In this document: piece after piece, positions 1 to 15,790 of the stretch
Position numbering within the stretch: the first letter of the stretch is position 1
How the letters are laid out: every line of letters starts with the position of its first letter
From: Xiphias gladius
Taxonomy: Eukaryota; Chordata; Actinopteri; Istiophoriformes; Xiphiidae
Assembly (NCBI RefSeq): GCF_016859285.1
Contig: NC_053414.1
Location: 2,586,017-2,650,016 of the forward strand
Length of the DNA stretch: 64,000 bases
Direction of reading: 5' to 3'
Made by a program: the position numbers and the translations under genes
Notes under the pieces: generated by a model
The model's database searches: none
What the model was told of the DNA's origin: nothing
Seen by the model: only the letters and a program-made list of their open reading frames with translations

Positions 1-129
1 TGAGCCGGGATATCGAGTCATTCCAAGAGGAGCCATTCGGCTGAGAGTCAAAGTCAAGTTAAAGTCTTTTCAGCTCAAGTCAAGAGTCATCAGATTCTAC
101 TCAGACTCGAGTCAAGGTCCACACCTCTG
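1..129. repeat. MITE end fragment (GAGTCAAG-type, CAGAGGTG terminus)
   Basis: The segment is built from GAGTCAAG/CAAGTC words and ends in ACACCTCTG; read on the minus strand this begins CAGAGGTGTGGACC. That terminus with CTCGAGTC/GACTTG-rich interior is typical of a non-autonomous hAT-like element common in teleosts. The element is cut by the window edge. The family assignment is from memory of the word pattern, not from a search. Confidence 0.5.
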
Positions 130-2935
130 TTAAACTGTGCTTCTTCGCCCGCAACAATATCTTCTCCATGGCTGCTGCCCAGCTTATTTTTCAGCGGCTT
201 GCGGACGTCACTTGACAATGCTGTGTTACTTTCTATCGCGATCTGTCCGCGGAGCGCGCTGACCTTTTGTCTGACTTCTAACCCTGAATGTTTGAGAGTC
301 TGCCAGCTGACTCGGTGCAGCCGCTGAGACTCCAGCGAAACTTCCGTCAGAGTCCACGCGTCGGCAGCGGGCGCCGTCTGTCCATTGCTGGAGAGAGTGA
401 CGTGGTCGTCGCGGTGCTCTGCTCGCAGGCAGCTGATCAGTCATGTGCTGCTCAGGCCTGAGTTCAGCAGAGCGTGACGGCCGTGCAGCCACAGGGCCGG
501 AATAAGAAGCAGCTGATCCCCTTCAGATGAACGCGAGATAAGATACGGAAATCCCATCTGCGTCCACTCGGCTCCGAGCTCTAACATCCTTGATGTCTTT
601 CTCCGAGCGCTTGATTCCATTTAGGTTTTTTTGGGCCTTGCTCACAGCGAGCAGGTACAGGTTCACTGGCTTTCACACTTTGTTCAACCTGCAGCTTAAA
701 GGTGCAGATTTCCTCCAGTCACATGTGGCTGGTGTTTTCTAATCAGTGTGAGGGACATACAGTTTTTCCAGTGACCGTCTGGAGGACCTGGCTCTGGGGA
801 ACAAAGACAGACGGAGGCATAAGTAACGTAGCTAACATGTTATAATCCCTCCTGCGATTTACAGTAGAGTTCCACTGTGTGAATCAGGTCCCAGTAAAAC
901 TCTGACTGGTTCCTACTGGTACTTAACTGTAGGTTCAGTGGAAGAAAACATGAAGAACAAGGGAGAAACGACTGGACATTTAGAGCAAAGGAGAAATCAA
1001 TGATACTTGTTTCTGTAAATACTGTGAACCTACAGGAAGGGCACTGGAAACCAAACTGAAGTTTGGAAACGTGGTGTCAACGACTGTTTTTTCTTACTGT
1101 GTAACTGAAGAGTAGAGAGAGGAAACAGCCCACAGACCTTTTTCTGACTGTGGAATGTAATTCAATTAAAACGATAAGGACTCTGTTCCTCTTTAAACAT
1201 TAAAGATGAGCCGTGGTGGATCCACCAACATCTGCATGTTGGTTTATTACACCATTTTATCACCCTGCAGTTATATTGTATTTTCTCCTACTCCCTGCGA
1301 TTATGTCCACGACTCAAAGTTCAATTTGTTTAACCAGCTAAACACGTTCACATGTATCCCATATTAGTATTTGCTTATTAAAAAGGTTAAGGAAAAAAAG
1401 AGTGGGAGTTTACGGGCTCATATTTTGGGGTCTGTTGTGTTTACTTCCTTTTACCTCAGAAACCGGTGGGCTGCGTGGTCCGTCCGGAGCTGCCCCAGCT
1501 TTTTTACTGAGATGTTCAAAATGTACAAACATTAAATCCCACAGCACCTTAAACAAAAAGTGTAATGAGTGTGAGATCAGACCTGCTCCTGTCGTCTGTT
1601 TGGTCACAAAACAGCCTCCAAGTCTCCACCACAACATAAACCATGTCAGGCCTTAATGTTTACAACTTTACCACGGAGATCAAAATCTCATCTCTCCAGG
1701 AAACAAACCACCAAGGGATCGTCCTGCTCCCGGACAGCCGTCCTGTCTCTGCAGAGACAGGGGTCAACGGTCAACGGTCTGTGGTTTCAGAGAGAGTGGG
1801 CGTCCGTCCAGCAGCGTGTTCTCCGTGTTCAGGACCGGCAGCAGAGTCACTTTGAAAGGTCAGAGGAACGCTGACGTTTCACCGTTTTCATGGAAGAATT
1901 TAGTCACTGTGTGTGTGGTTGTGTGGACAAATTTTGGCTTGACACCATCGTTGTGAGGACACTTTTTGTCCGGTCTTCACAGCTTCAAAGGGCTGTTTGA
2001 GGGTTAGGACCTGGTTTTAGGGTTCAGCTTAGAATCGGGTTTAGATCAGGGCTAGGGACTAGGGAATGCATTATGTCACGAGAGTCCTCGCAGCCGCAGA
2101 GAGACCAGCACCAGAGAGGTGTGTGTGACACTGCAGGTGTGTTTCTTCACAGTGAGCCCTCACACACACATTCTTGACCCTGGAAATGATCCCAACTCAT
2201 GAGCCACTTAGCAGCTTCTGAAAACGTGTCTTTATCCTATTATTTCTATAAACCTGGTGAGTTGGGGTAAATGTGTCTGCATGTATTTGAGTGTGTTGGT
2301 GGATGAAATACATGTGACATATATGCTGTTGGTATGTTTTCCTCTCTGAGCTCTTTGTATTCTCCAATAAACTTTATTATTCTCTCTAGAGCTTGCGGAG
2401 ACGCTCTCAGGCTGATGGATGCAGACTATGAATGAAATCCTCAGAACGACTGAGCCTGCGTGTCAACAGGGCCATCGCCATGGCAACCGAGAAACCGCCA
2501 TCTTCTTCTACTCAGACAAGTTGGAGAACGAAAGGCTGTCGGAGGGGGCGTCCCCGTAGCCTCCCGGGGGTCTAAGTACTCTCGGTGTCCCCTGACTGAC
2601 TCTGGCTTTGGACCTTTGCTGCTCTCTCGCTGTATTTCGCGTCTGTCTCCTCTGTCAGCCGAAAGTAAAAACAGCTCACAGGGAGTTAAAGATGTGTCTG
2701 AGGAAAGTCAACCTTGACCCGACGTGACGGTTTTCCTCTGTCCGGGCGACACAGGGAGACTGATGCGTACCCTGTAAATCCTGCAGGTCTGACAACTGTA
2801 ACGCTCTCCTGTCTGGTCCGAACAAAACTTGGCTTCTTCTCTCTCCCGTAGTTTTGTTCTTCCTCGTCTCTCTCTTCTCTCCTCCTGTCGCTCTCTGCAG
2901 GTGTTTCTGCACCTATATAACTGTATAATATAACT

Positions 2936-2999
2936 ATAAAGAGTCCGGTCTATGATTTGGTGCTATATAAATAAAATAGAATAGAACTGAATTGAAAAG
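2936..2999 (+). repeat. Retroposon-like 3' tail (CTATATAAATAAA)
   Basis: A GGTGCTATATAAATAAAATAGAAT stretch followed by GAATTGAA words resembles the A-rich 3' end of fish SINE/LINE copies. A second tail of the same kind lies at about 3340-3385. No internal coding or tRNA-like head was recognised. Confidence 0.3.
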
Positions 3000-4679
3000 G
3001 TTGTCACTCAGGTACAGGTGATTCGGGACTCTGCTGCTGACCAGGTCCCGAAGGAAGGAAACTCCTTACGCTACCTGCCTGTCAGTTTGGGATGTTAAAT
3101 TTCTTTTCAGTCTCTGAACCAGGACCCTCGCATCCTCTAATACTTTGAGTATTTCAGCTGTTTTAAAGTGCAGGAGAAAACGTTTGGTGAGGCACCTTTT
3201 GTGCTCCGAGCCATTTTTAAAATGATTATTTTTTAAATCGTGTTCATTGGTTTTATCTCATCTTGATAATTGTATTTCTTGTCATTTTTTCTCCAGTCTG
3301 ACGGTTTTACATTTGTACTGTCTTCTCGTGACCTCGCTGGTCCGTTATAAAGGCTGCTATATAAATAAAGTTGGACCGACTGATATAAAAAACATGTCTG
3401 ACGGCTAAAACGTGGCCACGACTGCAGCCGACCCGAGAGGGACCGTGACCCTCAGCAGCTGCTGCATTACAGGCTAGTACACAGGAAGCCAACACCGACC
3501 TCTGCTGGTGGGAGGCTGTAACTTCGTGTAACACCGCCCGGGGGAGGTGGGCGATGTACTTTTGTGTTAATACGGGACACACATTTTTAGCTCCTCAGTT
3601 TTGAAGTCCGACCTGTGAAAGGATTGCTTCAGATTTGTTCAGGTCTATTCTCATGCAGTTCACTGAAAGAGAACTGCGCGTCTCTGATCTTTGCTTCTCT
3701 ATAGGATCACTGCAGAAACGCCTTCATACCGCGACACCAGTGTAAGAGAAGCAGGACAAACCTTCTGTGCTGCATGTATTGTGAAGTTCAGCTGTCTGAC
3801 ATAAACTCCAGTGGGCCTGTGACTTATTCCAACGGCTCAAGTTTCACCTCTTGTTGCTTTTCATGAGCAGGTTTTTCATTTTGACTCCTGAAAGACCGAA
3901 ACCGGTAACATGAAGTAGACATCAGCGTGAGGGAAAAGAGAGGTCTTTTTTCTTTTTCTGAGAGAGAGAGGAACGGCATGCCGGTTGAGCCGGGACTCTC
4001 TTTATGCCATTTGTGGAGACAGAAATAGACTCGGCTGGTTGGACTGCATTAGGCAGCTCATTCCTCCACGGAGCGACCACACGGGAGAAGAGTTTCGACT
4101 GAGATTTCCCGCCTCACAGTGACGGTGGGGCCAGTCGCCTTTAACTGGCAGATCTCAGGGACTGACGAGCCACAGAAATGTGCCGGCGGCCACGTCAGTG
4201 ACCTGCACAGTATCTCATTAGCGACGGGAGTGCCCAATTCTTGAGGTTGATTTTTATCTCATGTTACATATACACACTCACCTGCATGCCCTTGATAATG
4301 TATCCCAGGAATGTTTCCAGTAGAATATAACCTTAGCAACACAAACAACAGGCACTTGGAATACCTTAAGAATTCGTGTGCTCTCAGTAGCAGCAGCTGG
4401 TCAACCAAACAGGAGTTTAAAAAGAGAAAAAGTTTAACTTTATCAATATGCAAATTCCTGCAGCAAGGTGCTCCACGATCTAATCAGACCACCTAGTCCA
4501 TCTGGGGCACCTGCGGAGAGAGTAAGAAGTTTCTACTGAGTGTTGTTCTGGAGTTGCCATGTTCACAGGAAAAGAAAAATCCTCGATCTGCTCCGCGAAA
4601 CTCCGTCGCTGATCTGAAGAGGCCTCTCTGCCTCAGACTATATTTGTGGAGGTCAAACACGCGTGTGTGTCTGTCACTC

Positions 4680-4937
4680 GTTAGTTTTTAGTAACTACTC
4701 GATTAATTTTGTCCTAATTTCTCACATCCCAAGGAGACGTCTTTAAATATCTTGTTTTGTCCGACCAACAGCCCCAAACTGATTCACATCGATTCAGTTT
4801 ATATCATAGAAAAACATAAAATCAGCAAAGGTTTGGCTTTTTAAAAACGACTAAAACAATTATTTGATTATCTAATAGTTGCAGGTACATTTTCTGTCGA
4901 TCGATGAATCGATGAATCGACCAATTGTTGCCCCTCT
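4680..4937. repeat. MITE of the ATTAATCGATTA family
   Basis: It contains the word order of a common teleost element: a CGATTAAT edge, TGTTTTGTCCGACCAACAG, ATTCAGTTTATATCATA, CGACTAAAACAATTATTTGATTATC, then TTTCTGTCGATCGATGAATCGA. The same modules recur in this window at 9.6, 10.5, 11.0, 25.6, 30.7 and 55.9 kb. Ends are approximate. Confidence 0.6.
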
Positions 4938-5457
4938 ACATTAAACATGACCTGGATGAGCAGCAAAATAGAGATGAATAAATGGAGGGATGGATGAGCC
5001 ATTTAAAAATGAATGAATTTAAGGTCCAGATATGAATTGTACAGAAGGTCAGAGGTCAGGAACAACAGGGCCGCAGAGTTTAATAGCTAATGTTGCTACC
5101 TGCAGCAGGCTTGAAAAAATATTTAAGACCTTTGGAAATGAAACTGGAAACTTTCAAAAACCTTTTCCGAGGAAACCGAAATCAGTTGTTTTAGATACTT
5201 TTCAAGACCTTTCAGATACCCCGTCCCAATCCAGCGGCCACCGAGTGTTGCATTCAGGTCTGAGGCTCAGTGAAAACACAAGGGCGGCCTTCACTGCAGC
5301 CTGAGAAATCTGGGCCAAAGATCGTCGTTCCTCGCAGCTTACGGCGCGCTGGGAAAGCGACCCGAACAAAGGTCGAACTGAGAGCAGACAACAAGTGTGT
5401 AGAAGGAAAAAAAACACACCGTCAGGACCAGCAGTTATCAAAGATCTCCTTCATTGT

Positions 5458-5463
5458 TTTAAT
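5458..5463 (-). terminator. rab1a: Candidate distal poly(A) signal of rab1a (ATTAAA)
   Basis: The plus strand reads TTTAAT, so the minus-strand transcript carries ATTAAA about 1.2 kb after the stop. A nearer AATAAA at 6191-6196 would give a shorter UTR. Transcript data would decide between them. Confidence 0.35.
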
Positions 5464-6503
5464 AGTAGACATTGTGCCACAAAAATGTTATGTCCGCAGC
5501 CACAAATCACGTGCCGAGATGACTAATTCCAGCTATGTATCATGTCATTCGCTTCACTTGCTTCTCTACACAATTTGCAAATCACTTCTTACATTTATGT
5601 ATAAATATATACAGTTTATAGATTACTGGGGAGCAGGGATGGTGATTTCATTTCTCCTGTTGCGGTTGTGCTGTTGGTTGAGAAACATTAGCAGAGAAAT
5701 ACACACGGCCGACGTCACGTCTCCCAATGTAGCACATGCTTATAGTATCATGAATGCCAGCAGAGCACACACGGAGCCTAACACAAATATATACAGGAAT
5801 GTTGACTGCTATCATACAAAGTGGGTTCTTTAAGAAATCCCGACTGTGGGCACGTGAGAAGAATACGCCGACAACACGAGAGCACCGAAGGCGTAATGTC
5901 ATGTAGATCTCCTGCCACAAAGGCACTGGCACATGGTTTTCAGGGGCGACACGGTGAAGCTGGAGCAGGCGACGTTATCGGAGTGTTTCCTGGGTGTAGC
6001 TTGGGCAGGAAGCCGCTCGCTTCACGACTGCGTTCCAGATGCGACTGAGAGAGCGCGGCATCGGTTCTAACATGAGTGATGCTGGTTTAAGCATGTGCTT
6101 CATTCGAAGGGCTTACCAATTCACATCAAGTCTGAGGAGATTCAGGCCAAAGTCAAGCTGTTATCACAGCTAAGTCGGGACTACTTTGTGTTTATTTTTC
6201 AGTTTTAGAAAAGTGACTCGTTTAACAAACTCAAAGGGAGAGCAGGGCAAAGAGAACGAAACAAACGAAGAAGAAAAGCCGTATGCTCGTGTTTTCTTTC
6301 ATTGGTTAACTCCACACACTGTTAAAAATTGTGTACATGTTGTTTTTCCAGTATGAGTGTGTTTTGGTAAAGTAAGAAAAATGAAACGCCCAGTGTGTTC
6401 TGTGGGTATGGATGGGCTTACCGTCCTATTGCTGACTTGGGTGGGGTAGGAATCTGGTGTTGTAGCTGCAATTACAAACCGGTCCACTCAAAGTCTTCCT
6501 CCT

Positions 6504-6571
6504 GTCTTTCCCTCCCTCCCTCCCTCCCTCCCTCCCTCCCTCCCTCTCTCCCTCCCTCTCTCCCTCCCTCT
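6504..6571. repeat. CCCT/CCCTC simple repeat in the rab1a 3' UTR
   Basis: Near-perfect tetranucleotide CCCT units with a few CTCT interruptions. In the transcript strand this is a GGGA array, which could fold as G-rich structure. It lies about 85 bases after the stop codon. Confidence 0.85.
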
Positions 6572-6655
6572 AGTTGTTTTTCCCTGTGGAGCATGGTAAC
6601 ATTGAGACTGGTCGTGGGCTCAGGGGTGGATTCAGGTCGTGGCGGTTTTCGGGTC

Positions 6656-12046
<5,391 letters not shown>

Positions 12047-12300
12047 CGTTGACTACAGGTTATAAACTGTCGTTACTGTGAATGCAGCTGGAGTTGGTTG
12101 CGGGTGAAGCTTAAATCCGCCTCGTACTGGAGAAAAAAAAAAACACCGTTTTTGTTGAGAACTGGTTAAACTAGTTGTCGCAGCCACAACAGCATAATCG
12201 AATCAAATATGGCTGTCAGCGCTACCTACCAGGAAATACCAGAGGACAGGAATCATGGGTAGTGTAGTCTTGTGGCAACGGGCGTCACACGGCGTCTGGG
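12047..12300 (-). promoter_or_regulatory. rab1a: rab1a 5' UTR and promoter region
   Basis: This is the segment directly upstream of the rab1a start codon. It carries a ZNF143-like site (next entry) and, on the plus strand at 12205-12215, AATATGGCTGT, close to the YY1 consensus. No TATA box is evident, as expected of a housekeeping promoter. The transcription start is not defined by the sequence. Confidence 0.5.
12251..12270 (-). promoter_or_regulatory. Candidate ZNF143/THAP11 (SBS) site
   Basis: The minus strand reads AGACTACACTACCCATGATT, matching the known ACTACAnnTCCCA-nnATG-type Staf/ZNF143 composite motif with one mismatch in the core. It lies about 205 bases upstream of the rab1a start, a usual distance for this housekeeping-promoter element. 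Binding is inferred from the motif only. Confidence 0.5.
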
Positions 12301-12689
12301 CGTAAAACTTCATGTGGCAGGTGGTGATGTGAGTAGTGACAGAAGTATTCAGAGCCGTTACTCTAGTAAAAGTAGGTTTGGCCGTATTATCAGAAAAAAT
12401 CACTGAAATGATCACAAACAAGTCAATATCGTATCATAAATCACGGTCAGGACGGACGTAAGAGACAGTCCACGAATAATCAGGTTATGTTCTATATCGT
12501 ATCCTGGACGGGGTTAAAACCAGCATACTACATACCTGGGATTAGTGTGCATGGAAAGAATTAATTGATAGATGATGTTGATGTCATGACACAGAAAAAG
12601 GTGAACAAAGTCAAATTTGAAATGATAAAGTATCGGAAAATGATTTTAATTGTCCTTAAAAGTTCTAATGAAAAAATCCGACCCCTCAG

Positions 12690-12860
12690 TGGCGCCAGCA
12701 GACGTCTCGCTTAGGGCACTAAAACGTCCAGAGGCGGCCCTGAGCGCAGTAGAAGTATGAAGCTGCACTAAATGGAAATACTGAAGTAAAGTGCAAGTAA
12801 CTCAAATTTATACTTAAGTACAGTACTTGAGAAAATGTCCTTAGTTACATTCCACCACTG
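12690..12860. repeat. MITE end, CAGTGGTGGA family
   Basis: Contains GAAATACTGAAGTAAAGTGCAAG, ACTTAAGTACAGTACTTGAG and ends ACATTCCACCACTG, the right terminus of a hAT-like fish MITE. Relatives are at 28165, 47220 and 59341. The left part is degraded. Confidence 0.6.
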
Positions 12861-12999
12861 GGGGATATACAGGAATGTGCAGCCGTTTTGCGGCACGTTA
12901 GATGTTCAGCATCACCAGAGACGAGGTGTAAGAAGGCAAAAAAAGAGCCATTCAAATTAAACTCTCCGAGAAGGGTAGAATCAAGGGGGACTGGACCTT

Positions 13000-13140
13000 G
13001 GTTGTGGACATTTGAAGACGTTTCACCTCTCATCCAAGAGGCTTCTTCAGTTAACTCTGCACCATTTACAGGAAAACTCGTTCTCAAAATAGGGGGGTCA
13101 TCAGTGGAGTTACAGCATCTTACCAATGCCCCACAGCAAT
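13000..13140 (-). repeat. Interspersed repeat with GAAACGTCTTC motif
   Basis: The minus strand reads AACTGAAGAAGCCTCTTGGATGAGAGGTGAAACGTCTTC, a word string very common in teleost genomes as part of a retroelement 3' region, possibly Penelope-like. The class is uncertain. Confidence 0.4.
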
Positions 13141-13440
13141 CACAGTCGATGTGACCAGCTATCCCATACGTGAGTGTGAAGCCAACAGAACAATCAGAAA
13201 ACAGCTGCCCTCTGCTGCTGGAAACACTTGAGACAGTCAATGTGCCGCAAAACCGAAACTAGGGGCTAGAAAAGGCTAAAAGGCTGCAGAGTCTGTGATG
13301 TTTCTCATCATTTGCTCATGTCATCATTCACTACTATAAGCAAAAACAGAGTCATTCATCTTTCTTATATGGACAATTCAATTAATACAAGAATACTAAT
13401 TAGTGGGGTTTTAAAGTCAACATATTTGGGGCCTATTTAT

Positions 13441-13477
13441 TTACTTTATATGTTTTTTATAAAAACATATAAAGTAA
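13441..13477. other. Perfect AT-rich inverted repeat (17-bp arms)
   Basis: TTACTTTATATGTTTTT is followed by TAT and then its exact reverse complement, giving a 17-bp stem with a three-base loop. It lies about 480 bases beyond the end of the TRIM pseudogene. Confidence 0.9.
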
Positions 13478-13960
13478 AATTAATGTGAGAAACACAGTTT
13501 GAAAATCACAGTTTCCTATGTCAAAATCCAAACTTCTTTGTACACTGATTGGACAATTAAATCATTGTATGTATACATTTTCAACCTCAACACCTTTAAT
13601 GGAGTCTTGTTTAGGTGGAAATGTATTTCAAGATGTTTTGGCATTCTTCCTCAACCCGGGACCCCGTCATTTCTGGATCTGCACCTTCACATACAAAGGG
13701 AGCATTGAAAATATCTGTCATTTTACACATTTTAACTCACTTCCAGACACATTAGTGGGTCCCAAAGGGATGCAGAGGTTAAATGATCAGGACGGAGAAA
13801 CTTGTGTGTTGTAACAGTGGGATAAATTAAAGATAAACATGATTTAATACCAAAACTAAATCAATAAGAATTGGAAAAAAGACAAAATACACTGGGTATC
13901 ACCAGTGAATATGTTCTTAACACTTAATACTGCTTTCATGCAACATTAAAAACTGCTCTA

Positions 13961-15444
13961 TTAAGTGCAATTTACTGGACAGATGATCAGAGGGGCAGAG
14001 TTTTTACCACCATCATTAGGACAAGGACCAAGGTACAGGTAGAGTTTCTCAGTGAAGGAGCAGATGAGCGCAGCCTAATCTACGTCATAGAAGAAGACCA
14101 GACCCCCCTCATAATCCACAAACACCACCACCCTTTTTGGCCTCTATTTCACATGGTAAAAGACACCAGGGCCAGTAGGAGCTTTGTACTCATTTAAGTT
14201 CCTCAAACTCATAGTCCAGTATCCATCCTCAGGTGTAAGAACAATGTTTTCTTTCCTGTTGATCGACTCTCTGGCCACTCCTAAAATCCAGCCAGTCTTT
14301 CCTTTAACCTGAACCTCGTAGTAAAACCTGCCTGAGGAGAAACTCTGCTTTCCTAAGACACATGGACCAGGAGAAAACCTCTCTGGGTTGTCTGGGAGCA
14401 TTTTCCTCACATAACTATCATTTACTTGTTTCCCATCATCAGAAAGGATGAGACCAGGATGTGCTGTATCAGGATCAAGAGTCACATCCACTGCATACTG
14501 CTGGACCCTCTTCAGCTCAGCCTCAAACAGCTTCTTCTTCTCTTTACCGAGCGTCTCCTCCAGCTGAGCCACAGTTCTCACCACAGTCTCCCGATGTGAC
14601 GGTAGACGGACTCTGACCTCTGTCCAGTCCTTGGTGGGTGGAGCAGCTTTCAGGGATGGGAAGTGTTGGAGGAGGTGGAGGTGGTCTTCAGAGCGTGAGA
14701 GCTGCTCCACCTCAGTGCTTCTCTTCATCAGCTCAGAGATTTCCTGTTCCAGATCTCTGATGAAATCTTCAGCCCGTTTCTCCGTCGTTTTCTGTTTCTC
14801 TTCGATCTCCTTCAGCTCGTTCAGGCTTCTGTCAACAGACTCCTTCAGAGCAGTGAAGACCTGAACACCTTCTGCTTTCTCTCTGTCTGCATCATCTTTA
14901 CTGATCTTCACTGAGTGTTTGATCTCCTGGATCTTCAGTCGTCTCTTCAGGATCATCTGCTGAATTTCAGCCTCAGTCTTCCCCAGCTCTGCCTTCCTTC
15001 CTTCATATTCTTCTTTCAGAGGAACAAACTCATGTGTCTTGTGATCTAAAACAGAGCACATCAAGCAGACACACATCTGGTCGGTCTTACAGAACAGCTC
15101 CAGAGGTTTATCGTGCTTCGTACACATCCTGTCTTCCAGGTTCTCCACGGGGTGGATCAGCTGATGTCTTTTCAGGCCTGACAGAGTCAGATGAGGCTCC
15201 AGGTGAGTCTCACAGTAGGAGGTCAGACACACCAGGCAGGACTTCAGGGCCTTCAGTTTGGTTCCAGTGCAGACGTCACAGGGAACATCTGCTGGTTTGG
15301 CAACTTGTTGCTCTGAGCTGCCGCTGCCGCTGCCGGCTTTCTGTTGAGCTTCATGTCTGAACTGAGCAACCAGTCAGTGAACACATCCAGACAGATGGAG
15401 CACAGAAACTGATCTTCAGACAGTAGAAGGTTTGCACCAGCCAT
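13961..15444 (-). pseudogene. TRIM-family pseudogene (RING deleted; B-box, coiled coil, PRY-SPRY)
   Basis: A single-exon copy of the gene at 18532-20188. It starts at the equivalent ATG (15444) and encodes the first RING cysteines (CSICLDVFTD). A deletion of about 146 bases then removes the rest of the RING at about 15369-15374 and shifts the frame. After the scar, the Gly-Ser linker, B-boxes, coiled coil and PRY-SPRY stay open for about 400 codons to an in-frame TAG (14144-14146). A second in-frame TAG lies at 14075-14077, and homology runs to a terminal TAA (13961-13963). Intact relatives are E3 ubiquitin ligases of the teleost TRIM/finTRIM type in innate immunity. The surviving frame could still encode a RING-less B-box/coiled-coil/partial SPRY protein from an internal ATG (15232), but this is not assumed. 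Confidence 0.85.
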
Positions 15445-15694
15445 ATCTTCACACTGAGAACAAAAGTGAAAGTGTGAAAAAAGTAACATAATTCTTATTT
15501 CTTATTTGATAAAATGTTTTTTAGAGGTGAATATTCGCTGACTTATCGGGAGAATATGAAAAGCCACCAGTAGAAAACAACCACCGGTTTAAAGGAGCTA
15601 ACTAAAGAAAAGCTAGCTAAAGATAAAGAACTGAGCCAGAGTAGTGACTAAAAGAAGTGGGACTAAGTAGCTGTTTTGAAATATACTAGGAAGG

Positions 15695-15790
15695 CTCAAA
15701 TCTTGAGACGCTGGTCTCAAGTCAAGACAGAGAGTCCTAATTGAAATCCTAAAGCCTTAAGTTTGGGTTTCAAGTCCTTGACAAGCTGTA
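15695..15790. repeat. MITE fragment (GAGTCAAG type)
   Basis: Words such as TCTCAAGTCAAGACAGAGAG and GGGTTTCAAGTCCTTGAC resemble the interior of the element seen at 1-129. No termini are present. Confidence 0.4.

Larger units (their letters stand above)
130..5439. other. Intergenic region left of rab1a, no supported gene
   Basis: No open frame here is longer than about 90 codons and none resembles a known protein or shows paired splice sites. 130-560 is moderately CpG-rich. Around 2936-2999 and 3340-3385 are tails of the type GTGCTATATAAATAAA, which in fish usually mark the 3' ends of non-LTR elements or SINEs. 4680-4937 is a MITE listed separately. The rest is unremarkable single-copy-looking DNA. 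Confidence 0.6.
5440..6655 (-). other. rab1a: Probable rab1a 3' UTR
   Basis: This follows the rab1a stop codon with no other gene on the strand. It carries a CCCT/CCCTC pyrimidine array (6504-6571 on plus), a Pumilio-type UGUAUAUA site (5607-5614) and AU-rich stretches. Two minus-strand poly(A) hexamers are candidates: AATAAA (6191-6196) and ATTAAA (5458-5463). A 187-codon open frame on the opposite strand (5270-5833) has no family resemblance and is treated as chance. Confidence 0.45.
12300..13960. other. Intergenic between rab1a promoter and TRIM pseudogene
   Basis: No gene is supported. The interval holds a CAGTGGTGG-type MITE end (about 12690-12860), a GAAACGTCTTC-type repeat (about 13000-13140) and a perfect hairpin (13441-13477). 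The remainder is AT-rich. Confidence 0.55.

Noticed and set aside
226-492. 88-codon minus open frame in a CpG-rich stretch
   Set aside because: Low-complexity Arg/Ser/Ala content, no splice partners and no family resemblance.
5270-5833. 187-codon open frame on plus
   Set aside because: It lies antisense to the probable rab1a 3' UTR, has no recognisable domain and has AT-rich composition typical of chance frames.
12845-13240. 131-codon minus open frame
   Set aside because: It overlaps a dispersed repeat carrying the GAAACGTCTTC motif and shows no intact protein domain.
14631-15360. Plus-strand open frames across the TRIM pseudogene
   Set aside because: Shadows of the minus-strand TRIM coding sequence; the same shadows recur at 19217-19961 over the second copy.
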